64,000 bases of DNA from CAIVAT01 sp037137455 (lineage in GTDB: Bacteria; Bacteroidota; Bacteroidia; Bacteroidales; FEN-979): contig JBAXKG010000009.1 in the NCBI GenBank assembly GCA_037137455.1, positions 1 through 64,000 of the forward strand. Reading direction: 5' to 3'. Within the stretch, counting starts at the first letter, position 1. Each line of letters opens with the position of its first letter. The notes beneath the pieces were generated by a model. That model was not told the DNA's origin. It was given only the letters and a program-made list of their open reading frames with translations, and made no database searches. Below, one piece after another: positions 25,430-35,117 of the stretch. The translations under genes were made by a program, and so were the position numbers.

Positions 25430-26566
25430 ATGAATGTGGCCGGAATCACACTTCATATTATCTCCTTCGATATCCCCTTTCCTGCCAATTATGGCGGGGT
25501 AATCGATGTTTTCTATAAGATCAGGGCATTGCACTCGGCCGGGGTCAAAATTTACCTGCATTGCTTTGAATACCAGCGTAACCCAGCCCCAGAACTTGAA
25601 AAATATTGTACTTCAGTTCATTATTACCTCCGCCAAACAGGATTAGTTGCAAATTTCAGACTTAAACCATATATCGTTTCAAGCCGGATGTCGAATGATC
25701 TCATTGAAAACCTGTTGAAAGATGATAGCCCTATCCTGTTTGAAGGCCTCCATGCCTGCGGATTCATTGCAGACAAAAGGTTAAAGGGGCGTTTACTGAT
25801 CTACAGGGAAAGTAATATTGAGCATCATTACTATTATCATCTTTTTAAAGCCGAAAAAAATCCGTGGAAAAGATTGTATTTTCTTTCTGAAAGCATCAGG
25901 CTGAAAAAATTTCAGAAAATACTTTGCAATGCATCAGTCATGCTTACGGTTTCGCAGGAGGATACAAACTACCTGTCATCTGTATTTCCTAAAAATCGTG
26001 TGGTTTACTTGCCCAGTTTCCATAGCAATGATGAAGTAGACATAAAGCCCGGCCGGGGAGATTACGCAATTTACCAGGGTAAGTTATCGGTTCCCGAAAA
26101 CAGTATTGCTGCAAAATACCTGATTAAAGAGGTATGGGAAGATTCATTTCCCGAACTGGTAATTGCAGGACTTGACCCACCAGAATGGTTGATCAGGCTG
26201 GCGGAAGGAAGAACCAATATTAGGTTTGTTCATAACCCGTCAGATGATGAGATGTTCAAATTAATTCATGAAGCCCAGGTGAACATCATGGTTACTTTTC
26301 AGCCAACCGGACTAAAACTAAAACTCCTGAATGCACTCTTTAACGGTCGCTTCTGCCTCGTAAATCCTCAGATGGTCACTGGGACTTCACTGGATAAACT
26401 ATGTTACATTGCATCGGATCCCGCCGGTTTTAAAGAAAAAATTCCTTTTCTTTTCCGCCTCGATTTTGATGAAAGTCTTATTAAACAAAGGGAATCTGTC
26501 CTGGTAAAAAACTACTCTAACAAAAATAATTGCAAATTGCTCATTGAGATATTAACTTTGTGTTGA
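25430..26566 (+). CDS. glycosyltransferase, GT-B fold
   Basis: This is a 378-residue protein with a GT-B-like layout. The N-terminal part HIISFDIPFPANYGGVIDVF has the donor-side glycine-rich turn typical of GT4 enzymes. The middle has YRESNIEHHYYYHLFKAEKN and SVMLTVSQEDTNYLSSVFPK. The C-terminal domain has YAIYQGKLSVPENSIAAKYL and the loop VQPTGLKLKLLNALFNGRFC-like segment at about 300-320. It follows the previous glycosyltransferase closely and the pair probably acts on the same glycan. The substrate is unknown. Confidence 0.78.
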   Translation: MNVAGITLHIISFDIPFPANYGGVIDVFYKIRALHSAGVKIYLHCFEYQRNPAPELEKYCTSVHYYLRQTGLVANFRLKPYIVSSRMSNDLIENLLKDDSPILFEGLHACGFIADKRLKGRLLIYRESNIEHHYYYHLFKAEKNPWKRLYFLSESIRLKKFQKILCNASVMLTVSQEDTNYLSSVFPKNRVVYLPSFHSNDEVDIKPGRGDYAIYQGKLSVPENSIAAKYLIKEVWEDSFPELVIAGLDPPEWLIRLAEGRTNIRFVHNPSDDEMFKLIHEAQVNIMVTFQPTGLKLKLLNALFNGRFCLVNPQMVTGTSLDKLCYIASDPAGFKEKIPFLFRLDFDESLIKQRESVLVKNYSNKNNCKLLIEILTLC

Positions 26567-26603
26567 TGTTTAACATATCTTTAGACGTTCAAAGCTAACC
26601 CCC

Positions 26604-27476
26604 ATGAAAAAAATCCTTGTCCCCGTTGATTTTTCAAGCCATACCGATATAACATGCAGGTATGCCCTTGAATTTGCCAAGGCATTTGGAGCAGAAATCA
26701 AACTGTTCCATACATACTTTGACCAGATTATCATCGCCGACACCAGTTTTCCGGATACACTCGACATGAGTACTATCTATAACGAGGAACTGATGAAAGA
26801 GATTTTCCGCCATGCCGAGCATAATATGCAGGAACTTGAGGAGAAGTTAACCAACCTTATCAAAAAGGAAAATCTGGCCAATATCACCCTGACAACCAGC
26901 GTGACTGGTGGGGAGCTTGAACATGAGTTGAAAGGGATATGTAGCGAATTCCATCCCGACCTGGTCGTAATGGGAACTACTGGCAAAGGAAATAACATAA
27001 ATGTATGGGGAAAAGTTTCTACATTCATTATTGACCATGCCAAGGTTCCGGTAATCACCGTTCCTGAAATAAAAAATTTCCGGGGATTCGAAACAATTAT
27101 GTTCGCTGCTGATCTTTCAGATGCGAACCCCACTACTATTTTGGACTTGATTTCACTGTTTTCGCCATTCTCAGTTAAACTGCATGTGGTACACTTTATT
27201 ACTAAAACAAAACAAACTGATTCCTATATCAGGATGAAGGAACTGCAGATGAAATTCGGGAAAGAAGAGAAAGCTGGAAAGATTAGTTTTGAAGTTACTG
27301 AGGTGGCAGTGGACAACCAGAAAGCCGTTGATCAATATGTGAAAGATAAAAATGTCGACATGATTGCATTCCAGCCACACAAGCGCAGTCTGCTTTATAT
27401 GTTTTTCACGAAAAATATCACTAAGAAGAACTTGTTTGCAACCAATGTCCCATTGCTGGCTATTCCCGCGAAATAA
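26604..27476 (+). CDS. universal stress protein with two Usp domains
   Basis: This 290-residue cytoplasmic protein contains two UspA-like domains. The first (about 1-150) starts MKKILVPVDFSSHTDITCRY and ends with the ATP-binding pattern VVMGTTGKGNNINVWGKVST. The second (about 155-290) begins ETIMFAADLSDANPTTILDL, ends KNLFATNVPLLAIP, and lacks a clear G-x2-G-x9-G motif, so only the first half is likely to bind nucleotide. Such proteins respond to starvation and stress by unknown biochemistry. Its 3' end is 6 bp from the convergent LysM gene. Confidence 0.9.
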   Translation: MKKILVPVDFSSHTDITCRYALEFAKAFGAEIKLFHTYFDQIIIADTSFPDTLDMSTIYNEELMKEIFRHAEHNMQELEEKLTNLIKKENLANITLTTSVTGGELEHELKGICSEFHPDLVVMGTTGKGNNINVWGKVSTFIIDHAKVPVITVPEIKNFRGFETIMFAADLSDANPTTILDLISLFSPFSVKLHVVHFITKTKQTDSYIRMKELQMKFGKEEKAGKISFEVTEVAVDNQKAVDQYVKDKNVDMIAFQPHKRSLLYMFFTKNITKKNLFATNVPLLAIPAK

Positions 27477-27482
27477 TAGTCG

Positions 27483-28982
27483 TCAGTTGACCTTTTCCAA
27501 CCTGTAATTTTCATATTTATAAATCATCCAATTCTGGTTTTCAAATCCACTGCCTTTGGCATTACGAAAGTCGAAATTGGTTTGCAATGTGTTAATTCTA
27601 AATTCTCCAAGACAGCGTTGAATATTGGCGCCAAAAATTTGCAGCGCAGAAAGAAAATAGTAAGAAAGATCGAATCCCTGGAATGCAAGTAGCGGAGGAT
27701 CTGATTTGTATATTGCCTGATACTGTTGAACAAACTTTTTTACGAATAAATTATTGTAATCAATCATATTCGAGGAGACTACATGCGTTTTCAGTGCGAC
27801 CATGTATTCCGTCTCCAGTCCATCCATAGCTAACCAATCTGGAAGCCCTACCAATGTAATGTTATATTCGTTGCGCAATTCAAACAGCCTTCGGGTAAGA
27901 TCAAGAATATACTCGGGGTTTTCTGTAAAAAAAATCAGGTAATTCTCTTTTTCCTTTGAAAGCCGTCCGATTACAGCCTCCTGCCCTTCAACAATCTGGG
28001 CATCCAGTTTCCTTTCCTGGCACTCCTTTTTAAGTCGTTCAGGCGCATCCCTGTCGGCATACTGCCCGCCGCGAACAATCAAAACCTGTCCGCGATAAAA
28101 TGCGGGAGCCATATATTCAGCCAATTGCCCTGGCAGCGCCTTTTTCGAAGGGCGTACCTTGAAAACAAATGGATTACCAACAACAAGCTCACTTCGTTCT
28201 GAAAGAGGATTCACAATGTTTATCTTATTCTCTTCAGCAAAAACAGCCACCATCTGAAAATTCCTGTGATACAGCAACCCAAAAATCAGGTCCATCGATT
28301 TCAACTCTGGTTTCTGCAACAATAATCTCGTTTTGGCAGTGTCCTTGTCAACATCATACACCCAAAGCTTTATTTTTAACCCCGATTTTTCCAAAGAATC
28401 AAGCGCCATCCGAAATCCTTCATAAAACGGCAGGAACTGCAAGCACTTAGAAGTTTCAAAAATTTCAGGATCGGGATTTTCTGCATTAAGCTTGTCTGCT
28501 TCATTCAGGAAAAGAGGCATCATCAAAGCAACCTGATATACATCTTTTTTTGTGGTATTGTCTTTTCCACAGGGTAATTCTTCACGGACAATAGAATCGG
28601 GTACAAATGAAGTTTTCTGATTTATCACAGAATCCTGCTTCCCCGTAGCAGGCTTTTCAATCGCAGAAGGAGGTTTCGTCGGTCTTCCCTCGACCGGCTT
28701 CTTAACAGACTTTGGTATCCTGATCTTATGGTCAGCCTTTATCCCCTCTTTAACCTGTGGGTTTTCGCGTATCAGGTCATTCACCTCTACCCCATATGCT
28801 TTGGATATCATATAAAGCGTTTGGCCTCGCTTTATTGTGTGTATATAATACTCCCTCCCATCGAATGTTTCTATAACCGATGAACGGATTTGCTTCAGTT
28901 GATCCTTAGTTGTCTGACTTTTCAAGCCAACAGGCATCATAAGCAAAAGAAAAAAAGCAATGATCTTTAAATCAGGTCTCAT
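27483..28982 (-). CDS. secreted LysM protein with periplasmic-binding-protein-like domain
   Basis: This 499-residue protein has a signal peptide (about 1-22). A single LysM domain (about 45-95: YYIHTIKRGQTLYMISKAYG then VEVNDLIRENPQVKEGIKAD) binds peptidoglycan. After a Lys/Pro/Thr-rich linker comes a type 1 periplasmic-binding-protein fold from about 150 to the end: VYQVALMMPLFLNEADK, FYEGFRMALDSLEKSGLKIK, DLIFGLLYHRNFQMV, GQVLIVRGGQYADRDAPERL, and PLLAFQGFDLSYYFLSAL. Related proteins in the phylum are annotated as amino-acid-binding-like proteins, without transport genes. A wall-associated ligand sensor is one possibility, but this is inference. Confidence 0.85.
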   Translation of the reverse strand: MRPDLKIIAFFLLLMMPVGLKSQTTKDQLKQIRSSVIETFDGREYYIHTIKRGQTLYMISKAYGVEVNDLIRENPQVKEGIKADHKIRIPKSVKKPVEGRPTKPPSAIEKPATGKQDSVINQKTSFVPDSIVREELPCGKDNTTKKDVYQVALMMPLFLNEADKLNAENPDPEIFETSKCLQFLPFYEGFRMALDSLEKSGLKIKLWVYDVDKDTAKTRLLLQKPELKSMDLIFGLLYHRNFQMVAVFAEENKINIVNPLSERSELVVGNPFVFKVRPSKKALPGQLAEYMAPAFYRGQVLIVRGGQYADRDAPERLKKECQERKLDAQIVEGQEAVIGRLSKEKENYLIFFTENPEYILDLTRRLFELRNEYNITLVGLPDWLAMDGLETEYMVALKTHVVSSNMIDYNNLFVKKFVQQYQAIYKSDPPLLAFQGFDLSYYFLSALQIFGANIQRCLGEFRINTLQTNFDFRNAKGSGFENQNWMIYKYENYRLEKVN

Positions 28983-29020
28983 TTTTTAAAATTTCGCCAT
29001 TCTTCCATTTCGCTAGCTCT

Positions 29021-30550
29021 TTATTCCCACTCTATCGTAGCCGGAGGCTTTGAACTGATATCATAAACAACTCTGTTCACCCCTTTCACCTTGTTGATGA
29101 TGTCGTTGCTCACCTTAGCTAAAAATTCATATGGCAGATGTGCCCAATCGGCTGTCATGCCATCGGTGGATGTCACAGCGCGCAAAGCAATCACATTCTC
29201 GTATGTACGCTCGTCACCCATCACGCCCACTGTTTGAACAGGCAACAATACAGCAAAAGCCTGCCAAACTGAATGGTAAAGATCATGATTATGTAATCCG
29301 GATATAAAAACATCATCAACCTCCTGCAGTAATGCTACTTTGTCGCGGTTTATATCACTGATGATGCGCACTGCCAACCCCGGCCCGGGAAAAGGATGGC
29401 GGTTTAAAAACAAGGCTTCGATACCTAGCGATTGTCCAACCTTTCGTACCTCGTCCTTGAACAGACTGTTCAGAGGTTCAACGACCTTCAGTTTCATATA
29501 ATCGGGTAACCCGCCAACGTTGTGATGCGATTTAATAGTGGCTGAAGGACCCTTCACTGAATGCGATTCTATAACATCAGGGTAAATCGTTCCCTGAGCC
29601 AGCCATTTGATATCCTGAATTTTATGTGCTTCGGCATCGAACACATCAATAAAGGTTTTTCCGATAATCTTTCGCTTTTGCTCCGGGTCAACGACTCCTT
29701 TCAAAGCATCGAGAAAGAGGTTGCTTGCATCAACACCAATAATGTTGAGTTTGAGCGACTTATAACGATCGAGCACTTGGCTGAATTCATTTTTCCTGAG
29801 TAGGCCATTATCAACAAAAATGCAGTAAAGATTTTTTCCAATGGCTTTATTCAGCAACATGGCCGTCACTGACGAATCGACCCCGCCAGAAATGCCAAGC
29901 ACCACCTTGTCATTGCCCAGCTTAAGTTTTAGCTCAGCAACGGTAGATTCTACAAACGATTCGGGAGTCCACGATTGCTGGCATCCACAAATATCAACCA
30001 CGAAATTTTTCAGCAGCTTCAGCCCTTCAGTTGTATGATACACCTCTGGATGAAATTGGATTCCGAAGGTTTTTTCACCTGTAATCCTGTAACCAGCATA
30101 TTGTACATCGGAGGTACTGGCAATTGCCTTGAAATGTTCTGGTAAACTTAGAATTGTATCGGCATGCGACATCCAGACCTGGGTTCCCTTTGTCATCCCA
30201 TGCAAAAGCTCGCCATTTCCGTCAATGAAAGAGAGGTTGGCGCGTCCATATTCACGGATTTCCGAAGGAGCTACCACCCCTCCCGATGATTGGGCCAGAT
30301 ATTGTGCGCCATAACAAATACCGAGAATGGGTATCACTCCCCTGATGTGAGCAAGATCAGGGAACGGCGCATTTTCATCACGCACCGAAAATGGACTACC
30401 CGAAAGTATTACTCCTTTATATGGTTTTGATGGTGATGGAAATTTATTGAACGGATGAATTTCACAATATACATTCAATTCACGTACCCGGCGTGCAATC
30501 AGCTGTGTATACTGGGAACCAAAATCCAGAATCAGAATGGTTTCTCGCAT
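29021..30550 (-). CDS. guaA: GMP synthase (glutamine-hydrolysing)
   Basis: GuaA converts XMP to GMP using ATP and glutamine. The 509-residue protein has the class I amidotransferase domain (1-190) with ILDFGSQYTQLIARRVREL, nucleophile Cys in LGICYGAQYLA, and the His-Glu of IQFHPEVYHT. The ATP pyrophosphatase domain carries the PP-loop VLGISGGVDSSVTAMLL. The C-terminal dimerisation domain ends VVYDISSKPPATIEWE, the standard GuaA terminus. A -7 element ends 4 bp before the ATG, within the 21-bp gap to the upstream M23 gene, suggesting separate transcription with almost no leader. Confidence 0.98.
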   Translation of the reverse strand: MRETILILDFGSQYTQLIARRVRELNVYCEIHPFNKFPSPSKPYKGVILSGSPFSVRDENAPFPDLAHIRGVIPILGICYGAQYLAQSSGGVVAPSEIREYGRANLSFIDGNGELLHGMTKGTQVWMSHADTILSLPEHFKAIASTSDVQYAGYRITGEKTFGIQFHPEVYHTTEGLKLLKNFVVDICGCQQSWTPESFVESTVAELKLKLGNDKVVLGISGGVDSSVTAMLLNKAIGKNLYCIFVDNGLLRKNEFSQVLDRYKSLKLNIIGVDASNLFLDALKGVVDPEQKRKIIGKTFIDVFDAEAHKIQDIKWLAQGTIYPDVIESHSVKGPSATIKSHHNVGGLPDYMKLKVVEPLNSLFKDEVRKVGQSLGIEALFLNRHPFPGPGLAVRIISDINRDKVALLQEVDDVFISGLHNHDLYHSVWQAFAVLLPVQTVGVMGDERTYENVIALRAVTSTDGMTADWAHLPYEFLAKVSNDIINKVKGVNRVVYDISSKPPATIEWE

Positions 30551-30554
30551 GCAA

Positions 30555-30562
30555 CAAATATA
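30555..30562 (-). promoter_or_regulatory. -7 element TATATTTG of guaA
   Basis: On the minus strand TATATTTG matches TAnnTTTG and ends only 4 bp before the guaA ATG at 30550, which would give a leaderless or near-leaderless mRNA. Confidence 0.45.
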
Positions 30563-30571
30563 AAGAAAAAT

Positions 30572-32302
30572 TTATCGGATCAAGATTGCTTTATAAAGGG
30601 AAGAATTTCCGACTTCATCAGCGACCATCAGCACAAACTGGTTCTTCCCAGGTTTTATATGTTCATCGAATAAATAGGACAGCAGGTGATTTTTCTCATC
30701 ATAATCCATTAGTATCCAATTCCCGTTAAGTGTGCCACGATAAAGTTTGATCCCTGAAAGGTTATCAGAGATCTTAATCAAAATGGAAGATTGCTTCTTC
30801 ACTTTTTTATTCGGGAATATATTGATCGGCCTTATTACCGGGGGTTCGGTATCGACAGCAATAGTATAATTACCAAAATCACGAATTCTGGCAGTAACCC
30901 AGCCATTTTCATAACTTCCTCCCCTGCTGATGAAATGATTGCCTGGTTCAACAGACACGATCACCGCCTTTCCGGCTAAATGATCAGGCAATGTTTCTGT
31001 CTTGATAGATATAGTGCACCATGTGTGCAAAGGTGTATATTGGTCATGAAGATGATGCACGTATGCGTAGGAACCATTCGTGGGAGGCGTGACCGAATAG
31101 GTGAATGACAGGTCATCATATAATGCCTCTTTTGGGACCTTTAATTTCATGTTGCTCCTGTCAAATTGGTTATTAGCTTTATAAGTAAAAATTTGCGCGA
31201 AAACTTTATCAGCTGTCATAATAGGTCCCCCCTCATTCGCCGGTGGATTGCTCTTTACCCAAAAAATAAGAGTTGCCAGGTTACCGAATGCATCACGCAC
31301 AACATATTGAATTTTATGTAACTTCGAATCCAGAAAAGTCAGAACACCACGATTTTTCACCTCATTGTATACACTTAGTTTGTTGTTAGGCGCCACGTAT
31401 GAACGATATATTTTCCTCTTGTTCTCAACGTATGCAGGGTAGTCCATCAAACTATTGGCATAACGGGTTTCTGCAAATGAAAAGCGTTCAATATTCTGAG
31501 AAAAAACCTTCACCCCATCAACAGTGAGTTCGATTGCATGCACGCCTGTCTTCAAACCGCCTTCGGCATTATCTGAGGTTTCGATACCAAATATGATGCT
31601 TCCCGAAACACTGACAGTATCAGAAATTTTCAGTTTGTAACTACCATCTGAACCGGTCACAGGAATGAGCATTGCATGACGGGTAAAATTCACCATTGCA
31701 TTTTCACCAAACGGATAAATCTTTATCCATGAAATTTTCGGCTGAATCCCATCATGCTTAATAAATCCAAAATCCAGGGGATCAATAATCTCCTGCGTCT
31801 TGGAATCGCGAATCTCAAAATGAAGATGGGGTCCGCCAGAGGCGCCCGAATTTCCGGAAAAAGCAATCAGGTCGCCCTTCTTGACCTTCAGCTGACCTTG
31901 TGGCACCTCGACATCAATTGCAAACGACTCTATTTTGTATTGCCTTGACCTGACCCAGGTGGCTATAGCGCCTGAATAGCTATTCAAATGTGCATACAAA
32001 GAGGTAAATCCATTCGGATGGGTAATATACAATGCCTTCCCAAATCCTACGGGAGAAATATTCACTCTTGAAACATAACCATCGGCAATGGCATAGACAG
32101 GTTTTCCCTGAACACCCTCTGTTCGTATATCAATTCCGGAATGAAAATGATTCCTGCGGATTTCTCCAAATGAACCAGATAGGGAGACAGGAAAATTAGT
32201 CGGAGACCGAAAATAGTCGACAGGATATGAATTCTGTCCTCTCACACATACGATTGTAATAAGCGTAAGAATTGCCAACATCAAAAATCGTTTACTCCTC
32301 AT
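30572..32302 (-). CDS. secreted M23 peptidase
   Basis: This is a 576-residue protein with a signal peptide (about 1-22) and an N-terminal LytM-type M23 domain. Zinc ligands are His54 and Asp58 in HFHSGIDIRTEG and His161 in GGPHLHFEIRD, with His159 as the catalytic His. LYAHLNSYSGAI supplies the third conserved block. The domain would cut peptidoglycan cross-links or bridges. The remaining 400 residues form beta-rich domains (VSGSIIFGIETSDNAEGGL; IRPINIFPNKKVKKQSSILI; NQFVLMVADEVGNSS) like those in other Bacteroidota M23 proteins, probably for substrate or surface binding. It lies 3 bp after the M49 peptidase gene. Confidence 0.92.
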   Translation of the reverse strand: MRSKRFLMLAILTLITIVCVRGQNSYPVDYFRSPTNFPVSLSGSFGEIRRNHFHSGIDIRTEGVQGKPVYAIADGYVSRVNISPVGFGKALYITHPNGFTSLYAHLNSYSGAIATWVRSRQYKIESFAIDVEVPQGQLKVKKGDLIAFSGNSGASGGPHLHFEIRDSKTQEIIDPLDFGFIKHDGIQPKISWIKIYPFGENAMVNFTRHAMLIPVTGSDGSYKLKISDTVSVSGSIIFGIETSDNAEGGLKTGVHAIELTVDGVKVFSQNIERFSFAETRYANSLMDYPAYVENKRKIYRSYVAPNNKLSVYNEVKNRGVLTFLDSKLHKIQYVVRDAFGNLATLIFWVKSNPPANEGGPIMTADKVFAQIFTYKANNQFDRSNMKLKVPKEALYDDLSFTYSVTPPTNGSYAYVHHLHDQYTPLHTWCTISIKTETLPDHLAGKAVIVSVEPGNHFISRGGSYENGWVTARIRDFGNYTIAVDTEPPVIRPINIFPNKKVKKQSSILIKISDNLSGIKLYRGTLNGNWILMDYDEKNHLLSYLFDEHIKPGKNQFVLMVADEVGNSSLYKAILIR

Positions 32303-32305
32303 TTA

Positions 32306-34363
32306 TTATCGGGCGGGTAAAAAAGAATAATTCCTGGAATAATTCAACATCTGAGTGGCAAAATCATCCGGAAAGCTGATAGTCACATCTGTAATGGTAT
32401 CATTAGTAATAATAAGTGAATATTCAGGGTTGATGAAGCCGGTGTAAGGGGCAATATTCAGTTTTGCGTAACGTTCAATCACCTCTTTATGCAATTCAGA
32501 GTCAACTTGAACCGCATAAGATTCAACCAGTTCCCTGGCCGAAAGGTAATCACCCTCCGATGTTATACGTTGAATAATTTTCAAAAGCTCACCAAACTGC
32601 CATCTCAGGTTATCATAATCATTGATCCTGAAATAAGTTTTTTCGTTTTTGGTCACCTTTTCAATGATTTTTTTGCTTTTAGAATTTTCGAAAATCCAAT
32701 TGGTAATCAGAGCCCGGCCGCGCATGTGCGACTCCTCGATGGTTTTGCCGGGATGGATACGTACAAGCTGGGTCATCAAACCGTTCATAACAAAGCTGTC
32801 ATATTCAGCCTTGGCCACCTCATAATCTTCGACAATGCCAAAATTCACAATAGCGGGATCTTTTATATAATATAGAGCAAAAAGATCGGCACGCGCTTCT
32901 TCAATCGTTGAATGATAATTCTTCAAAGCGTCGGCTCCTACTCCGCGATTTAGCTGACCGGAACCATGCCCCAGACATTCATGAAGATCGGTAGTAAGGT
33001 TACTGGCAAGATGGCCATATTTTCGCGATCTGTCAATTTCCTCTTTTGAAAATGCAAATTCTTCGAGGAAACCATTACCTTGAGCAGCCTGATCGTAAGC
33101 ATAGGTAATATTATCCATCGTAACCGATTTGGAACCATACGCCTTCCTGATCCAGTTGGCATTAGGAAGATTGATGCCAATTGGGGTTGTAGGGTCACTT
33201 TCACCGCCGAGTTGTGCCACTGTAATTACTTTGGCACTGACACCCTTTACTTTTTTTTTCCTGAATTCGGGAGCAACCGGTGAATTATCTTCAAAGAACT
33301 GGGCATTCTCGCTAAGGATTTGAGTCCTTTTGGATGCCACCACATCCTTGAAGTTGACAATAGATTCCCATGATCCTTTCATAGCCATCGGATCACCGTA
33401 TACTTCAATAAAACCATTGATAAAATCGACAAGCGAATTCAAATCCTTTACCCAGGCAATGTTGAATTCATCCCATTCAACCAGGTTCCCTGATTTATAA
33501 AATGCGATCAACTTTACCAGTGAAGCATGTTGTTCGCGAGTCTCCATTACTGTAAGCGCTTTTTCAAGCCAAAAAACAATTTGTTTGATAGCCTGAGTAT
33601 ATAGTCCGTCCACCTTATAAACTTTTTCTACTATTTTTCCATTTTCCCGGACAAGTTTCGAATTAAGCCCAAAAGATATACGTGATTCCTTTTTATTCTT
33701 TTTAGCATTCCTTTTCAAACTACCATAAAATACCTCCGCCTCTTTCTGGTTAACCCCATCATAAAAATTCGATGCAGAACTTAATACCAGGTCTTTCGAA
33801 GGATCAAGGCACACGCGCTTTGGAGCCACTTCAGAATTAAACAATAAAGGTGATATCTCTGCCAGAAATTGATCCGGGGTTTGACCTTTGGATAATGGTA
33901 ACAATACTGGCCTTGTTCCCTTTACCAGTGAAGAAAAATATGCCGGGGTGAACTCCGGAAAAAATTTATCTGTAGAATAATGGTGATGGATCCCATTGCA
34001 AAACCATACTCGCTTCAGGTAAACCACAAACTTTTTAAAATCCTCACTGTTGGGGTCACCGTTAAAATCGGTATAAATTGCCTCCAGGGTTTTACGGATC
34101 AACAAGTTGTTTTTGTAATTCTGGTCATAAGTAATGTCCCTGCCGCAAAGCGCTGCCTGGCTTAGGTAATAGATGAGCTTTTTTTGGTTAAGGTTGAGGG
34201 TATCAAAACCAGGCACCTGGTAACGCAATATTTTTGCATCCGCAAACTGTTCTGTAAGAAATTTAAAATCCTTATCCATTTTATCTTCCTTTTTCCCTGC
34301 TTCATTACATGACCAGGAAATTGTTGCTATCATCATCAGGGCAATCCGATTCAGATGCTTCAT
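32306..34363 (-). CDS. dipeptidyl-peptidase III-family (M49) metallopeptidase, lipoprotein
   Basis: This 685-residue zinc peptidase releases dipeptides from peptide N-termini. The motif HECLGHGSGQ puts zinc ligands at His461 and His466 and the catalytic Glu at 462; the second motif EEARAD holds the third ligand Glu489. The N-terminal segment MKHLNRIALMMIATISWSC is a lipoprotein signal with Cys19, so the enzyme is probably anchored in the envelope, as in other Bacteroidota DPP III proteins; animal enzymes are cytosolic. It lies 5 bp after comB and directly precedes the M23 gene. An envelope peptide-degradation role is inferred. Confidence 0.92.
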   Translation of the reverse strand: MKHLNRIALMMIATISWSCNEAGKKEDKMDKDFKFLTEQFADAKILRYQVPGFDTLNLNQKKLIYYLSQAALCGRDITYDQNYKNNLLIRKTLEAIYTDFNGDPNSEDFKKFVVYLKRVWFCNGIHHHYSTDKFFPEFTPAYFSSLVKGTRPVLLPLSKGQTPDQFLAEISPLLFNSEVAPKRVCLDPSKDLVLSSASNFYDGVNQKEAEVFYGSLKRNAKKNKKESRISFGLNSKLVRENGKIVEKVYKVDGLYTQAIKQIVFWLEKALTVMETREQHASLVKLIAFYKSGNLVEWDEFNIAWVKDLNSLVDFINGFIEVYGDPMAMKGSWESIVNFKDVVASKRTQILSENAQFFEDNSPVAPEFRKKKVKGVSAKVITVAQLGGESDPTTPIGINLPNANWIRKAYGSKSVTMDNITYAYDQAAQGNGFLEEFAFSKEEIDRSRKYGHLASNLTTDLHECLGHGSGQLNRGVGADALKNYHSTIEEARADLFALYYIKDPAIVNFGIVEDYEVAKAEYDSFVMNGLMTQLVRIHPGKTIEESHMRGRALITNWIFENSKSKKIIEKVTKNEKTYFRINDYDNLRWQFGELLKIIQRITSEGDYLSARELVESYAVQVDSELHKEVIERYAKLNIAPYTGFINPEYSLIITNDTITDVTISFPDDFATQMLNYSRNYSFLPAR

Positions 34364-34368
34364 TAATG

Positions 34369-35112
34369 CTATTTTTGAGCTATATCGACAATCTCATTTC
34401 CTTCAAGAACGGGAACCACTTTTGTTTGGTCGAACCTGAAAGAGTAAGGGATCACATCATCCAGATCCAGTTTTTTCAGGCGGTGCCGGTGAGCAGCCTT
34501 TTCAATATAGTTAAGGATATCGGGTTGGGCAATATGCCACAAATCAATTGCCGCCGCCGCCGAATCACAATGAGTCGCAAAGACCCGGCGCTTGATAAGT
34601 TTTTCGACAAGCGCCCCGGCAAACAAAGTATCCTCAAGGCAAAATTTATTTTTCCAGCCTGAACAAAGGATGACCACATTATTCTCCTGACCAGTCAGCC
34701 AATCCGCTAAAGCCGTGATATTTATAAATGCGCCAATGACAATTTTCTCTGCTTTCCGGGCAATTTCGAGTGCACGTGTACCATTGGTGGTGCAATAAAC
34801 CAGTGTTTTATCTCCAATGGTATCCCTGGAGAAATTAAAAGCCGAATTCCCGAAATCAGCAAAATCCGGTTTTTTCCCGTCCTGCTCAGAAGCAACGAGA
34901 AATCCCCTTTCCTTCATTGATTTCGCCTCTTCAAGTGTAGCAACAGGAATGATGCTTTTCACGCCATTTTCGAAAGCAGCACAAATAGAGGTTGTGGCGC
35001 GCAGAATATCCACAAGAACCACAATATAATTCCCTTGGATATTGATTTCAGAAAAAAGTTTCGGAGAAAAGCAAACTTCAATACAACGGAAATTTTTTAG
35101 CTGCTTTTCCAT
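34369..35112 (-). CDS. comB: 2-phosphosulfolactate phosphatase-like protein
   Basis: This 247-residue protein belongs to the ComB family, whose archaeal members dephosphorylate 2-phosphosulfolactate in coenzyme M synthesis. The conserved blocks are VVLVDILRATTSICAAFENG, TLVYCTTNGTRALEIA, NITALADWLTGQENNVVILC, and SGWKNKFCLEDTLFAGALVE. The start is the ATG at 35112, 5 bp past the preceding stop. Bacteroidota are not known to make coenzyme M, so the physiological substrate here is uncertain; sulfolactate metabolism or an unrelated phosphate ester is possible. It follows the leucine-rich-repeat gene in a tight run. Confidence 0.86.
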   Translation of the reverse strand: MEKQLKNFRCIEVCFSPKLFSEINIQGNYIVVLVDILRATTSICAAFENGVKSIIPVATLEEAKSMKERGFLVASEQDGKKPDFADFGNSAFNFSRDTIGDKTLVYCTTNGTRALEIARKAEKIVIGAFINITALADWLTGQENNVVILCSGWKNKFCLEDTLFAGALVEKLIKRRVFATHCDSAAAAIDLWHIAQPDILNYIEKAAHRHRLKKLDLDDVIPYSFRFDQTKVVPVLEGNEIVDIAQK

Positions 35113-35117
35113 ATCGA

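Noticed and set aside
34309..34662. A 117-codon plus-strand frame across the comB and M49 genes
   Set aside because: It is antisense to two well-supported genes and has no recognisable features.
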